A stretch of 64,000 nt of DNA from Caballeronia humi (GTDB lineage Bacteria > Pseudomonadota > Gammaproteobacteria > Burkholderiales > Burkholderiaceae). The stretch lies in contig NZ_FCNW02000001.1 in assembly GCF_001544475.1 (NCBI RefSeq), positions 248,001 through 312,000 on the forward strand, written 5' to 3'. A program made the position numbers and the translations under genes. The notes below the pieces were generated by a model. It was not told the origin of the DNA. It saw only the letters and a program-made list of their open reading frames with translations, and did not search any database. Of the stretch, positions 40,907 to 50,643 are shown one piece after another; positions within the stretch are counted from its first letter, which is position 1; the number at the start of each line of letters is the position of its first letter.

Positions 40907-42598
40907 TCAGGTGAGCAGCATCACGATCACCATCCCCCAGATCGTGAGCAGCGTGTTGCCAACCGCGTAGGTAACCGTGTAGCCGAGGCCCGGCACCTGG
41001 CTTTTCGCGGCATCGCAGATCATGCCGAGCGCGGCGGTCGTCGTGCGTGCACCGGCGCAGATGCCGAGCAAGAGCGCCGGGTGAAACTTGAAGACGTATT
41101 TCGCGACGAACATGCCGATGATGAGCGGCACCGTCGTCGCGAAAATGCCCCACAGAAAGAGGCTGACGCCGAGTTGCTGCAGGCCCTTCACGAATCCCGG
41201 CCCCGCCGTCACGCCGACCACCGCGATGAACACGTTCAGCCCGACCGAGTTCATGAACCAGATGGTCGGCTCGGGAATGCGGCCGAAAGTCGGATGGATC
41301 GCGCGCAGCCAGCCGAACACGATGCCCGCGATCAGCGCGCCGCCTGCCGTAGAGAGCGTGATCGGAATGTCGCCGATCTTGATCACGACCGCGCCGATCA
41401 GCGCGCCGAGCGTGATCGCGAAGCCGACGAACGCGATGTCCGCCGCGCTCGTCGGACGGTCTAGCACGCCCAGCGTCTTCGCGGCGGCCGTGGTGTCCTG
41501 CGTGCGGCCGACGAGCGTCAGCGTGTCGCCACGATGCAGCTTCGTGCTCGGCAACACGGGGATCTGCGTCTCGGTGGGGCCGCGCTTGATCTTGCGCAGG
41601 AATACGCCGCGCGCCAGCGGCATCGTGGCGAGTTCCAGCAGCGTCTTGCCGTCGACCTCCTTGCTCGTCACGTAGACATCGACGCCCTCCACCGGCACCG
41701 CGAGCAGCTCGGGATCGTCGACTTCGACGCCGCGTGGCCCAAGGATATCGACGAGTTGCTCGCGCCGCCCGCCGACGGCGACGACATCGCCCGCCTGCAA
41801 CACGTCGTCGAGCTTGGCGTCGTGCACCGCGCCGCCGCGCCGGATGCGCTCGATGAAGAGCCGCGTGCCGGCCTGCTCACGCGCTTCGATTTCTCCCACC
41901 GACATCCCGACGACCTGGCCGCCCTCCGGAACCCGGTAGGCGCGCAGTTCGTAGCGATGCCACGCCTGGCCTGGGCCGCCGAGCTCCTGCTTGCCGCCGA
42001 GCGTCGCCTCGTATTCCTTGCAGGCCGCGACGAGATCGATGCGCAGCAGGATCGGCCCGAGCGTCGCGAGGATGATCGCCGAGCCGATCGTGCCGAAGAT
42101 GTAGGTGACGGCGTAGGCGGTGGGCATCGCATCGAGAAGCGACTTGGTTTGATCGGCGGGGAGGCCGAGGCGATTGACGGCGTCGGTGGCGAGGCCCATC
42201 GATGCCGAGATGGTCTGCGAACCGGCGAAGAGTCCCGCCGCCGAGCCGATGTCATAGCCCGCGAGTTTGGCGGCGACATAAGGCGCGGCGAGACACAGCG
42301 CGCATTGCACGACGGAGAAGAGCGCTTGCGGCAAGCCGTCCTTCGCGATGCCGCGCACGAATTGCGGACCGACGCCGTAGCCGACTGCAAACAGAAACAT
42401 CAGAAAGAAAACGGATTTGACGTTCGGCGAGATCGTAATGCCGAGTTGCCCGATGGCGATCGCGGCAAGCAGCGTCGCGGTGACGGCGCCAAGACTGAAT
42501 CCGCGATAACTCTTTCCTCCGACCCAATACCCAATTCCCAATGACAAAAAAATCGCGATTTCCGGATAACTGCGTAGTGTTGCCGTGAACCATGACAT
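40907..42598 (-). CDS. aspT: aspartate-alanine antiporter AspT
   Basis: A 563-residue AAE-family membrane antiporter. About five N-terminal helices ([21 protein letters not shown]) are followed by a large hydrophilic middle with two TrkA_C/RCK_C domains (about 205-375) and a second helix bundle with [11 protein letters not shown] near the C-terminus. AspT swaps aspartate for alanine electrogenically; with AsdA this makes a proton-motive cycle, as known in Tetragenococcus and Comamonas. The ATG at 42598 follows AAAGGAG; a GTG two codons upstream overlaps that site and is unlikely. Confidence 0.94.
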   Translation of the reverse strand: MSWFTATLRSYPEIAIFLSLGIGYWVGGKSYRGFSLGAVTATLLAAIAIGQLGITISPNVKSVFFLMFLFAVGYGVGPQFVRGIAKDGLPQALFSVVQCALCLAAPYVAAKLAGYDIGSAAGLFAGSQTISASMGLATDAVNRLGLPADQTKSLLDAMPTAYAVTYIFGTIGSAIILATLGPILLRIDLVAACKEYEATLGGKQELGGPGQAWHRYELRAYRVPEGGQVVGMSVGEIEAREQAGTRLFIERIRRGGAVHDAKLDDVLQAGDVVAVGGRREQLVDILGPRGVEVDDPELLAVPVEGVDVYVTSKEVDGKTLLELATMPLARGVFLRKIKRGPTETQIPVLPSTKLHRGDTLTLVGRTQDTTAAAKTLGVLDRPTSAADIAFVGFAITLGALIGAVVIKIGDIPITLSTAGGALIAGIVFGWLRAIHPTFGRIPEPTIWFMNSVGLNVFIAVVGVTAGPGFVKGLQQLGVSLFLWGIFATTVPLIIGMFVAKYVFKFHPALLLGICAGARTTTAALGMICDAAKSQVPGLGYTVTYAVGNTLLTIWGMVIVMLLT

Positions 42599-42876
42599 AC
42601 GCACTCCTTTTCGGGCTGATCTTCGGGTGGTGGTTTCGTCGTAAGGTGAGGAGAATTATCGATTGTGGTGCAGGCATGATAGCGCGCGTGAAACGATGAT
42701 GCGTTACAGCACTTCAATAAATGATGGCATTGCCGAAAATGAAATAGTGGTGGCGACAGTTTCAGTTATTGGGTTTTAATGCCGATTTCGATATCCACCC
42801 AACAGCCGAGACTTCGCGTATTCAAACGCCGCTTCTCTATTCCGCAGCCGAAACCGCGGAACATATATTGAGACAT
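42599..42876. other. 278-base intergenic region before aspT
   Basis: AT-richer than its neighbours, especially 42620-42860. It contains the aspT ribosome site at its left edge and should hold the aspT-asdA promoter. No terminator or operator stood out by eye for the zinc-ribbon gene that ends at its right edge. Confidence 0.35.
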
Positions 42877-43326
42877 TTAAATCCGCCTTGTAAGCGCCTC
42901 GGCCTGCATGTCTTCCGACGACTCATCGAGTCGCCACGGCGAACTCGCGTCGTACACGCCCTCGCGCACGCACGCGCGGCACCACTGACGCTCGACGACA
43001 TCCGCCCGCGCCTCCCACACATGCCCGAACGCGCATTGCCAGCGCAACGGATTCGCGGCATCGATATAAGCGGCGGAGAGCAGCGCCCCGCCCCGCGCCC
43101 CGGCGATCCGCGCCAGCCGCTGCATACGCAACTCGCGACGCTGCGCCGCGCAGTTCATGCAGCGCACGTTCTGCGCGGCACTGAGCGAATCGTCCCACGC
43201 GTGTCCGCGAGCGCAGTTCCACGCGGCATCGTCCGGTGTTTGCGCGCAAGTCTCGCGATACTGCCCGGCTTGTTCCATCAGCGCGCGATGCGCGCGCTGC
43301 CTCTCGTTATATTTGTTTTGCTTCAT
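42877..43326 (-). CDS. double zinc-ribbon/treble-clef hypothetical protein
   Basis: 149 residues with two copies of the same module. Copy 1 (36-60) is WNCARGHAWDDS...RCMNC and copy 2 (96-120) is WQCAFGHVWEAR...WCRAC. Each gives a Cys-x3-His...Cys-x2-Cys zinc site (Cys38/His42/Cys56/Cys59 and Cys98/His102/Cys116/Cys119). An Arg/Gln-rich helix precedes each. Such modules occur in nucleic-acid-binding and endonuclease-linked proteins, but no catalytic domain is present. The start at 43326 is chosen over a GTG-like extension. Unrecognised beyond the motif; cytoplasmic. Confidence 0.75.
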   Translation of the reverse strand: MKQNKYNERQRAHRALMEQAGQYRETCAQTPDDAAWNCARGHAWDDSLSAAQNVRCMNCAAQRRELRMQRLARIAGARGGALLSAAYIDAANPLRWQCAFGHVWEARADVVERQWCRACVREGVYDASSPWRLDESSEDMQAEALTRRI

Positions 43327-43380
43327 GGCCCTGCCCTTTCTTGATGCCGTCGGTGCCGTCACTGCGGCATCGGTGTGTCG

Positions 43381-43932
43381 TCAGTGACGGCCGCCGCCCT
43401 CCGCTTCGGAGCGCGAGGTCGTCGTCACGATGCCGTCGGGTCCGAAATGCGCGTTGAACATCGCGTCGCGCGTCACGCCGCCCTCTTCCCAGTGCCAGCT
43501 CCAGACGCGTTCCTTCTTGAGCGGATACTCCGCCACCGTGGTCGGCTTGCCGAGCAGGCGGCGCACTTCATCCTGCGACATGCCCGGCCGCACCTTCGCG
43601 ATGTTCTCCGCCGTCAGCACTTGCGTGGCCGACAAGAAGCGGCCGTTCGCATCGAGATCGACCATGTAGGTGGTCGTCCCGGCCGGGCCGCGCGGATATT
43701 CGAGGCGCCTGGAGCCATCGGTGAAAGTGCGCGCGGTTTCGGGCTCGCCCATCTGGTTACGAATCTCGGCTTCGGTCGTGACGCCCGGCTTCAGATCCTT
43801 CAGCAGCAAGGCGTCCGGCTTGACCGAATTGAAAATCGACTTGAGCTTGTTCATCGCCTCTTCGCTCTGCTGCTGGTCGCAGCCGCTGACTAGCGACGCC
43901 GCGCACAACGCGGCGAGCATGATTCTTTTCAC
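43381..43932 (-). CDS. BamE/OmlA-like outer-membrane lipoprotein
   Basis: 183 residues. The lipoprotein signal ends LVSGC with Cys18. The mature part has two tandem SmpA/BamE-type motifs, LKPGVTTEAEIRNQMGEPE (about 47-66) and VRPGMSQDEVRRLLGKPT (about 114-131), each followed by beta strands. Tandem domains are unusual, since BamE itself has one. It probably sits at the outer membrane and may help assembly. The GTG start has AGGGAG eight bases upstream. Next to it lies the NlpD-like gene, so this is an envelope pair. Confidence 0.85.
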   Translation of the reverse strand: MKRIMLAALCAASLVSGCDQQQSEEAMNKLKSIFNSVKPDALLLKDLKPGVTTEAEIRNQMGEPETARTFTDGSRRLEYPRGPAGTTTYMVDLDANGRFLSATQVLTAENIAKVRPGMSQDEVRRLLGKPTTVAEYPLKKERVWSWHWEEGGVTRDAMFNAHFGPDGIVTTTSRSEAEGGGRH

Positions 43933-43978
43933 GAGCGGACTCCCTGCCGTGTGGTTTTGGCCAAAGCCGCTTGATGCA

Positions 43979-44887
43979 TCAGCCGCCAGCCTTCATCAGC
44001 GGCAGCGGATCGACGGCCTGACCCGACTTGCGCACCTCGAAGTGCAGCACCGGCTTGCCGTCCGGGCCCGTGCCCATGTCGGCGATGGTCGCGCCCTGCT
44101 TCACGGTATCGCCTTCGTGCACGAGCAGCTTGCTGTTGTGCGCGTAGGCGGTCAGGTAATCGCCGCTGTGCTTCACGATGATCATCTGGCCATACGCGCG
44201 CAGTCCGCTCCCCGCGTAGACGACCTTGCCGGGCGCTGCGGCCTTCACGGGCGCGCCGGTCTTGCCCGCAATATCGATACCCTTGCTGCTGCCGCCGAAC
44301 TTAGTGACGACGTCGCCCTGCGTCGGCCACGCGAGCGAGAAGCCCTTGCCGCTTCCGGCCGGCTCCGGCTCGGGGCTTACGGAAGACTTCGCCGTCGCAG
44401 CCGGCGCCGCAGCGGATGGCGCAGCGGGCGAGGTCGCGCCCAGCAGCGGCGGCTGTGCCGTCTTTGCTGCGCCCGCCGTCGCCGATTTGCTCCAGTCGTC
44501 CGCCGATGCGGTCGCGCCCGGCGGCACAACGCGCAGCAACTGGTCGATGTTGACCTGCTGGCTCTCGGGCAGGTTGTTCCACTTCGACAGATCGGCGGGC
44601 TTCTGCTTGTATATACGCGCGATGCCGTAGAGCGTATCGCCCGGCTTCACGCGATAGAAACCGGGAGCCGCCGGCGCCGGCGTGACCGTTCCCGCCGGAG
44701 GCAGCGCCGTTGTGGTCGCGGGCATCGCGCCATCGCCCGGCGATGTCACGGCGGGCGGCGCGTCGCCGCCCGTCGAGCGCTCGACGACGGGCGCCGGCGT
44801 CAGCGAAGACGCACACCCCGCGAGGCCCGCCCCGCACACGACGGCCCACGCCGTCAGCCTGAATAATCCCGAACGCATCACCGCCAT
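43979..44887 (-). CDS. LysM and degenerate LytM (M23) lipoprotein, NlpD/EnvC-like amidase activator
   Basis: 302 residues. The lipoprotein signal ends LAGC (Cys25). A Pro/Ala-rich linker, a LysM domain (about 77-122, YRVKPGDTLYGIARIYK), a second linker and a LytM/M23 domain (about 190-300) follow. Of the zinc ligands, the first His is Lys (SKGIDIAG) and the HxH motif is V-L-H (PVLHFEV), so it should not cut peptidoglycan. It more likely activates amidases during cell separation, as NlpD does. Transcribed with the BamE-like gene. Confidence 0.9.
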   Translation of the reverse strand: MAVMRSGLFRLTAWAVVCGAGLAGCASSLTPAPVVERSTGGDAPPAVTSPGDGAMPATTTALPPAGTVTPAPAAPGFYRVKPGDTLYGIARIYKQKPADLSKWNNLPESQQVNIDQLLRVVPPGATASADDWSKSATAGAAKTAQPPLLGATSPAAPSAAAPAATAKSSVSPEPEPAGSGKGFSLAWPTQGDVVTKFGGSSKGIDIAGKTGAPVKAAAPGKVVYAGSGLRAYGQMIIVKHSGDYLTAYAHNSKLLVHEGDTVKQGATIADMGTGPDGKPVLHFEVRKSGQAVDPLPLMKAGG

Positions 44888-44941
44888 ACTTCCGATTCCC
44901 TGCTGTTTGTTTTAACGACGTCCCGACGCGCGCCGTGACGC

Positions 44942-45124
44942 TCAGAATCGCGTTCCCACGGCGCATCCGCCGAGGAATGCCCCGTTCGACCCGGCCGCGC
45001 CGCAACCGAACAACCCGCAACCCGACAACGACGCCGCCAGCCCGATCACGACGACTGCCGCCCGAACCCGGCGCCACTTGTTCCGCTCTTTTGACTTACT
45101 GCGAACTTCGACTGCTTCTTTCAC
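44942..45124 (-). CDS. small lipoprotein, function unknown
   Basis: About 60 residues. A basic, polar N-terminal tail (KSKERNKWRRVR) is followed by a hydrophobic segment and the lipobox LSGC. The mature tail is tiny, Gly/Cys-rich (GLFGCGAAGSNGAF), and ends LGGCAVGTRF. Three further cysteines in so short a tail are notable. The start is uncertain: GTG at 45124 (AGGGG upstream) or TTG at 45133. It lies just upstream of and on the same strand as the NlpD-like gene. I recall similar tiny lipoproteins in Burkholderia. Confidence 0.55.
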   Translation of the reverse strand: MKEAVEVRSKSKERNKWRRVRAAVVVIGLAASLSGCGLFGCGAAGSNGAFLGGCAVGTRF

Positions 45125-45133
45125 GCCTGACAA

Positions 45134-45442
45134 CCCCTGCGAGCATAAAACATTTAACGATGAAAGCCATTTCCAGGCGCCAATTTTACTGACACTTTGG
45201 CGTTCTAACCTTTCACGTTATCACACGCGTTCGGCGCTTCGCATCTGCGCTTGTCCGAATCACGACCGCTTCGCCGTTCGCTCGCAGGCTGGATTCTAGC
45301 GGCTCCGTGGCCGATTGGCCTTGCGATCGACGTTCTAACAATGCTTGACATTTGAGGGGGTCCGCGATGCGCGTGCATCGGCTACATTTGCCGCGCTCGA
45401 TGCGGGTGCATCCTGCATTCTCAATTCTCGGAGGTTGATCGC
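45134..45442. promoter_or_regulatory. 309-base divergent region with paired palindromes before the GlsB gene
   Basis: It contains two copies of the inverted repeat GATGC-N4-GCATC, at 45366-45379 and 45399-45412, with centres 33 bases apart (about three helical turns). The second ends 30 bases before the GlsB-family start. A TTGACA at 45345-45350 is a possible -35 box without a good -10 at normal spacing. No gene is seen in the rest. Confidence 0.5.
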
Positions 45443-45703
45443 ATGGAATTCATGCAACACGGACTCATCTGGGCGCTGATCATCGGCGCGGTTGCGGGCT
45501 GGCTCGCGGGCCTGCTCGTCAAGGGCGGCGGATTCGGGCTGCTGGTGGACATCCTCGTCGGTATCGTCGGCGCGGTGGTCGGCGGCTGGCTCTTCAGCGT
45601 GCTCGGCGTATCGCTCGGCAGTGGCATCCTCGGCACGCTGATTACGGCGGTGGTCGGCGCGGTCGTGCTGCTGTTCGTCATTCGACTGTTCCGGCGCGCG
45701 TAA
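45443..45703 (+). CDS. GlsB/YeaQ/YmgE family stress-response membrane protein
   Basis: 86 residues with three transmembrane helices full of Gly zippers (IIGAVAGWLAGLLVKGGGFG, VDILVGIVGAVVGGWLF, LITAVVGAVVLLFVIRL). This is the transglycosylase-associated (Transgly_assoc) family; the name is historical and no enzyme activity is expected. Members are induced by stress in Gram-positive and Gram-negative bacteria. GGAGG lies nine bases upstream. Paired palindromes upstream suggest dedicated regulation. Confidence 0.92.
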   Translation: MEFMQHGLIWALIIGAVAGWLAGLLVKGGGFGLLVDILVGIVGAVVGGWLFSVLGVSLGSGILGTLITAVVGAVVLLFVIRLFRRA

Positions 45704-45740
45704 CGCTTCGCCCTGGCAATCGTCAAGCAGCATGAACGCC

Positions 45741-45762
45741 GAGGCCGCCAACTGGCGGCCTC
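45741..45762. terminator. hairpin between convergent GlsB and DedA genes
   Basis: GAGGCCGCC at 45741-45749 pairs with GGCGGCCTC at 45754-45762 around a four-base AACT loop. The stem is very stable, but the tail on either side is not T-rich, so it is a terminator of moderate likelihood. Confidence 0.55.
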
Positions 45763-45775
45763 GCTCGACGAAAAC

Positions 45776-46438
45776 CTAAACCTTCGACGAACCCCGTCGC
45801 GTCATCTTCCACAGCGCGCCGAGCGCGATCGGAATGACGGCCGCGCCGATGCCCACCAGCACGATCACGTTCAGATACTGGCGGATGAACGGGATATTGC
45901 CGAAGAAGTAGCCGAGCAGCACGAGCAGCAGCACCCAGATCAGCGCGCCTAGCACGTTGAAAAACTGGAAGCGCATCGCGTCCATCGCCGACGCGCCCGC
46001 GACGAACGGCGCGAAGGTCCGCACGACCGGCACGAAACGCGCGATGACGATCGTCTTGCCGCCGTGCTTCTCGTAGAAGTCGTGAGTTTTCTGCAGCGCC
46101 GCGCGGTCGAGAAACCGCTCCAGCACGGGAATATTCGAATGGAACACCTTCGGCCCGACCGCGCGGCCGATCCAGTAATTGACCGTGTTCCCGGCGATCG
46201 CCGCGACGAGCAGCAGCGCGATCAGCGCGCCGAGATGCATCGAGCCGGTCGCGGCGAATGCGCCGCCGATGAAGAGCAGCGAATCGCCCGGCAGGAACGG
46301 GAACACCACGAGCCCGGTTTCGCAGAACACGATCAGAAACAGCACTGCGTACACCCAGCCGCCATAGTGCTGGATGAAAAAACCGAGCGACTTGTCGATA
46401 TGAAGGATGAGTCCCAGAAATTGCAGCAGTGTGTCCAA
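45776..46438 (-). CDS. DedA family membrane protein
   Basis: About 220 residues. The SNARE-associated (DedA/VTT) domain is clear: FCETGLVVFPFLPGDSLLFIGGAFA, GNTVNYWIGRAVG, FYEKHGGKTIVIARFVPVVRTFAPFVAGASAM, and C-terminal helices. DedA proteins flip C55-isoprenyl carriers or phospholipids and support membrane potential and drug resistance. The start is a TTG at 46438 with AGGA upstream (giving MDTLLQFLGLILHIDKSL), matching remembered homologues; an ATG in frame exists only 201 bases further up, without homology. Divergent from mutL. Confidence 0.88.
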   Translation of the reverse strand: MDTLLQFLGLILHIDKSLGFFIQHYGGWVYAVLFLIVFCETGLVVFPFLPGDSLLFIGGAFAATGSMHLGALIALLLVAAIAGNTVNYWIGRAVGPKVFHSNIPVLERFLDRAALQKTHDFYEKHGGKTIVIARFVPVVRTFAPFVAGASAMDAMRFQFFNVLGALIWVLLLVLLGYFFGNIPFIRQYLNVIVLVGIGAAVIPIALGALWKMTRRGSSKV

Positions 46439-46658
46439 AAGTGATCCTCGAAAGAAGTAAGCGACAACGCGTGAAAGCGTCGAATGGCATGAAAAAGCGG
46501 TCGCGTCATGATACCGAAAGTCGTTGGCGGAAAACTTAGACGCCCTGCTTTTGGCCGACAGATGCGAGCACAGTGGCGGGCGGATTTGGGGTACAAGCGG
46601 CGCGAGGCTCACCGCCGGCAGCCAAAAATCCGCAGACACAAGTCGTTATAATTTGGCG

Positions 46659-48575
46659 ATGCCCGATCTCACCGATACCCCCGCCGTCGATTCGACCCTC
46701 GGCGCCGCACGCCGTTCGCGCGCGATCCAGCCGCTCCCCGATCAGTTGATCAGCCAGATCGCGGCGGGCGAAGTGGTGGAACGCCCCGCGTCCGTCGTAA
46801 AGGAACTGCTCGAGAACGCGCTCGATGCCGGCGCGACCACCCTGCGCATCACGCTCGATGAAGGCGGCGTGAAGCGCATCGTGATCGCCGACGACGGGTG
46901 CGGCATGCCGCCCGCCGAATTACCACTCGCGCTCCTGCGCCACGCGACGAGCAAGATCCGCTCACTCGCCGAACTCGAAGCCGTGGCGACGCTCGGGTTT
47001 CGTGGCGAGGCGCTGGCATCGATCGCGTCCGTGGCGGAACTCTTCATCACGAGCCGCACGAGCGAATGCGCGCACGCAACCCGCATCGACGCCCAGACCG
47101 GTGTGATTTCGCCCGCGGCGGGCACGGTCGGCACGACGATGGAAGTGCGCGAGCTGTACTTCAACACGCCCGCCCGACGCAAATTCCTGAAAAGCGAGCA
47201 GACCGAACTCGGGCATTGCCTCGAAATGATCCGGCGCGTCGCGCTCGCGCGGCCCGACGTCGCGATTTCGGTGATGCATAACGGCAAGGCCGTCGAGCAC
47301 TGGAACGCGAGCGCGCCGCAAGCGCGAGTCGCGAAAATTCTCGGCGAAGTCTTCGATACGGCGCACCTGCCGCTCGACGAGCGCGCCGGACCGCTCGCCG
47401 TGTACGGCTGCGCGGGCCTGCCGACAGCGAGCCGCGGCCGGGCCGACCAGCAGTATTTCTTCGTGAACGGCCGCTTCGTGCGCGACAAGCTGCTTACGCA
47501 CGCCGTGCGCGCCGCGTATGAGGACGTGCTGCACGGCAACCGCTATCCGTCGTACGTGCTGTTTCTCGACTTGCCGCCCGAGGCTGTCGACGTGAACGTG
47601 CATCCGTCGAAGATCGAAGTGCGTTTCCGCGATTCGCGCTCGATCCACCAGTTTGTCTTTCATGCCGTCCAGCGTGCGCTGGCGCGGAACGCGGGCGCGT
47701 CGCCGGAAACGACGGCGGGCGGTCACGCAGCGCAGCTTCAGCCGACTGGGCCGGCGTCGTTCAGTGCGCGGCCGCTTGCGGGAGCGGGGGTGCTGAATAC
47801 AGTATCGACAGGATCAAACACGAGCGAAAACGGCACGACCTGGCTGCGCCAGTCGCGCATGACGCAGGGCACGCTGCCCGTCGCGCAGCCGCTCGCGCTC
47901 TACGACGCGCTGTTCGGCCGCCGCGACGTGGCCGCCGAGACGCCATACGTTGCCTACGGCGACAAGGCCGACCCGAAAAGTCACGCCGACGACCAGCCCC
48001 TCGGCTTTGCCCTCGGCCAGATCCACGGCATCTACGTGCTCGCGCAGAACACGCAGGGGCTCGTGATCGTCGATATGCACGCCGCCCACGAGCGCATCCT
48101 CTACGAGCAGTTCAAGAACGCCCTCGCCGATCGCGCGATCGCCGTGCAGCCGCTGCTGATTCCCGTGTCGATGACGGCGGAGCCGGTCGAAATCGGCGTG
48201 GTGGAAGAGGAGCGCGCGACGCTCGATGCGCTCGGCTTCGACCTCGCCGTGCTTTCGCCGACGTCGATCGCGATCCGCGCCGTGCCCGCGCTGCTCAAGG
48301 ACGCCGATCTGCAATCGCTCGCGCGCGCGGTCATCGCGGACTTGCAGGCGTACGGCGGCTCGCGCGTGTTGACCGAACGCCAGCATGAACTGCTCGGCAC
48401 ACTCGCGTGCCACCACGCGGTGCGCGCGAACCGCCGCCTCACGCTCGACGAAATGAACGCGCTTTTGCGTCAGATGGAGGCCACCGAACGCGCCGACCAG
48501 TGCAATCACGGCCGTCCGACGTGGTTCCAGCTGACGCTCGGCGATCTCGACCGTCTTTTCATGCGCGGACAATGA
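46659..48575 (+). CDS. mutL: DNA mismatch repair protein MutL
   Basis: 638 residues. The N-terminal GHKL ATPase has [42 protein letters not shown] and [19 protein letters not shown] variable linker (about 365-450) precedes the C-terminal dimerisation domain with [13 protein letters not shown] and CHHAVRA. There is no endonuclease DQHA-type metal motif, as expected for organisms relying on other nicking. A TATAAT hexamer (46647-46652) ends six bases before ATG and no ribosome site is visible. The miaA start overlaps its stop. Confidence 0.96.
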   Translation: MPDLTDTPAVDSTLGAARRSRAIQPLPDQLISQIAAGEVVERPASVVKELLENALDAGATTLRITLDEGGVKRIVIADDGCGMPPAELPLALLRHATSKIRSLAELEAVATLGFRGEALASIASVAELFITSRTSECAHATRIDAQTGVISPAAGTVGTTMEVRELYFNTPARRKFLKSEQTELGHCLEMIRRVALARPDVAISVMHNGKAVEHWNASAPQARVAKILGEVFDTAHLPLDERAGPLAVYGCAGLPTASRGRADQQYFFVNGRFVRDKLLTHAVRAAYEDVLHGNRYPSYVLFLDLPPEAVDVNVHPSKIEVRFRDSRSIHQFVFHAVQRALARNAGASPETTAGGHAAQLQPTGPASFSARPLAGAGVLNTVSTGSNTSENGTTWLRQSRMTQGTLPVAQPLALYDALFGRRDVAAETPYVAYGDKADPKSHADDQPLGFALGQIHGIYVLAQNTQGLVIVDMHAAHERILYEQFKNALADRAIAVQPLLIPVSMTAEPVEIGVVEEERATLDALGFDLAVLSPTSIAIRAVPALLKDADLQSLARAVIADLQAYGGSRVLTERQHELLGTLACHHAVRANRRLTLDEMNALLRQMEATERADQCNHGRPTWFQLTLGDLDRLFMRGQ

Positions 48576-49519
48576 GCGCGAGGAAAACGCTTCCGGTCGC
48601 CTGCCTGCTCGGCCCGACCGCGTCGGGCAAGACCGCCGCCGCGCTCGCGTTCGCGGCGCGGCGGCCGGCGGAGATCGTCAGCGTCGACTCGGCGCTCGTG
48701 TATCGCGAGATGGATATCGGCACGGCCAAGCCGTCCGCCGCCGAACTTGCGGCGGCACCGCATCATCTGATCGACATCATCGATCCTGCAGAGGCTTATT
48801 CCGCCGCCGAGTTTCGGTCGGATGCGCTGCGGCTCGTCGACGAAATCACCGCGCGGGGGAACGTGCCGCTTCTGGTCGGTGGGACGATGCTGTATTTCAA
48901 GGCGCTCACGCAGGGCCTAAACGATTTGCCCGCCGCCGATCCCGACACGCGCGCCACCCTCGATGCCGACGCCGTCCGCGACGGCTGGCCCGCGCTGCAC
49001 GCGCGCCTCGCCGCCATCGATCCGCAGACCGCCGCGCGTCTCGCTCCGAACGATTCGCAGCGCATCCAGCGCGCGCTCGAGGTGTTTATGCTGACCGGGC
49101 AGCCGATGTCGGCGTTGCTCGCGGCACCGCGTGCGCAGGAAGAATCGGCGCGCTATCGCTTCGTGCCGATCGCGCTGGAGCCTTCCGAGCGCAGCGTGCT
49201 GCACGCACGCATCGCCGCGCGTTTCGATGCGATGCTCGCGCACGGTTTCATCGACGAAGTGAAGCGATTGCGCGCGCGAGGCGATTTGAGCCTAGAGATG
49301 CCGTCGATGCGCTGCGTCGGTTACCGGCAGGCCTGGGAATATCTCGACGGTGATACCGACTACAACACGATGCGCGACAAGGGCGTCTTCGCGACGCGCC
49401 AGTTGTGCAAGCGCCAGTTGACTTGGCTGCGCGCGATGCCGGAGCGGATCATCGTGGATTGCTGCGCAGCGGATGCAACGGAACAGGCAGTCCGGGCGAT
49501 GGAGCATGTGGGCCAATGA
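48572..49519 (+). CDS. miaA: tRNA dimethylallyltransferase
   Basis: A 315-residue enzyme that prenylates A37 of tRNAs reading UNN codons. The P-loop GPTASGKT at 14-21, [30 protein letters not shown] and [12 protein letters not shown] are all present. The start overlaps the mutL stop by four bases (ATGA); mutL-miaA linkage is common in proteobacteria (E. coli mutL-miaA-hfq). No hfq follows here. Confidence 0.96.
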   Translation: MSARKTLPVACLLGPTASGKTAAALAFAARRPAEIVSVDSALVYREMDIGTAKPSAAELAAAPHHLIDIIDPAEAYSAAEFRSDALRLVDEITARGNVPLLVGGTMLYFKALTQGLNDLPAADPDTRATLDADAVRDGWPALHARLAAIDPQTAARLAPNDSQRIQRALEVFMLTGQPMSALLAAPRAQEESARYRFVPIALEPSERSVLHARIAARFDAMLAHGFIDEVKRLRARGDLSLEMPSMRCVGYRQAWEYLDGDTDYNTMRDKGVFATRQLCKRQLTWLRAMPERIIVDCCAADATEQAVRAMEHVGQ

Positions 49520-49548
49520 AAACCGCTCACGGTGGAGCGGTTCTTGTT
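49519..49548. terminator. terminator between convergent miaA and purM
   Basis: AACCGCTC (49521-49528) pairs with GAGCGGTT (49535-49542) around an ACGGTG loop, preceded by AAAs and followed by TTCTTGTT. This is a plausible bidirectional terminator 48 bases wide between the two converging genes. Confidence 0.7.
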
Positions 49549-49567
49549 CAGCGATAAAGGAAAAGTT

Positions 49568-50623
49568 TCAGATCACCACCGTCTGCGCTTCACCTTCGCG
49601 GCTCTCGCGCACCGTCCCGATCATCCAAACCTGCTCGCCCGCCGCTGACAGCAGCCCGGTCGCCGCTTCCGCATCCTGAGCCGCGACGATCACCGCCATC
49701 CCGATCCCGCAATTGAACACGCGATGCATCTCCGCATCCGCGACGCCGCCGTGCTTCTGCAGCCACGAGAAAAGCGGCGGCAGCGGCCATGCGCGATGAT
49801 CGAGCTCGGCGGTTAGCCCTTTGCGCAGCACGCGCGGAATGTTCTCGACTAGCCCGCCGCCCGTGATGTGCGCCATGCCCTTCACGGTCACGCTTTGCAT
49901 CAGCGAAAGCAGCGGCTTCACGTAGATATGCGTCGGTGCCATCAGCGCGTCGGCGAGCGAGCGGCCGTCGAAATCGGCGTTCAGGTCCGGCTGCGCGCGC
50001 TCGATGATCTTGCGCACGAGCGAAAACCCGTTTGAATGGATGCCGCTCGACGCCAGTCCGAGCACGACGTCGCCCGGCTGGATCGTGCTGCCGTCGATGA
50101 TCTTGCTCTTTTCCACCGCGCCGACCGCGAAGCCCGCCAGGTCGTATTCGCCGTCCGGGTACATGCCCGGCATTTCCGCCGTCTCACCGCCGATCAGCGC
50201 GCAACCCGACAATTCGCAGCCTTCCGCGATGCCTTTCACAACGGTAGCCGCCGTATCGACGTCGAGCTTGCCACAGGCGAAGTAATCGAGGAAAAAGAGC
50301 GGCTCGGCGCCCTGCACGAGGATGTCGTTCACACTCATCGCGACGAGATCCTGGCCGACCGTGTCATGCTTGTTCAACTGGAACGCGAGGCGCAGCTTGG
50401 TGCCGACGCCGTCCGTGCCCGACACCAGCACCGGCTCCTTGTAACGCTTCGGCACTTCGAAGAGCGCACCGAACCCGCCGATCCCGCCAAGCACGCCGTC
50501 ACGCATCGTTTTCTTGGCAAACGGCTTGATGCGGTCGACGAGTGCGTCGCCGGCGTCGATGTCCACGCCCGCGTCGCGATAAGACAAACCTTGGGCGTCA
50601 GGGGCGGATTTCGGCTGATTCAT
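49568..50623 (-). CDS. purM: phosphoribosylformylglycinamidine cyclo-ligase (AIR synthetase)
   Basis: A 351-residue PurM/ThiL-type ATP enzyme that closes the imidazole ring of purines (FGAM to AIR). It has [66 protein letters not shown] and [12 protein letters not shown]. Length is standard (E. coli 345). It is divergent from hda; the shared 203-base gap contains a 19-base palindrome that may combine both -10 elements. Confidence 0.97.
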   Translation of the reverse strand: MNQPKSAPDAQGLSYRDAGVDIDAGDALVDRIKPFAKKTMRDGVLGGIGGFGALFEVPKRYKEPVLVSGTDGVGTKLRLAFQLNKHDTVGQDLVAMSVNDILVQGAEPLFFLDYFACGKLDVDTAATVVKGIAEGCELSGCALIGGETAEMPGMYPDGEYDLAGFAVGAVEKSKIIDGSTIQPGDVVLGLASSGIHSNGFSLVRKIIERAQPDLNADFDGRSLADALMAPTHIYVKPLLSLMQSVTVKGMAHITGGGLVENIPRVLRKGLTAELDHRAWPLPPLFSWLQKHGGVADAEMHRVFNCGIGMAVIVAAQDAEAATGLLSAAGEQVWMIGTVRESREGEAQTVVI

Positions 50624-50643
50624 GGGGGATGAGCGAGAAGGTC

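Noticed and set aside
45345..45388. Possible sigma-70 promoter TTGACA...TACATT before the GlsB gene
   Set aside because: The spacing between the two boxes is about 32 bases, far from the 16-18 needed.
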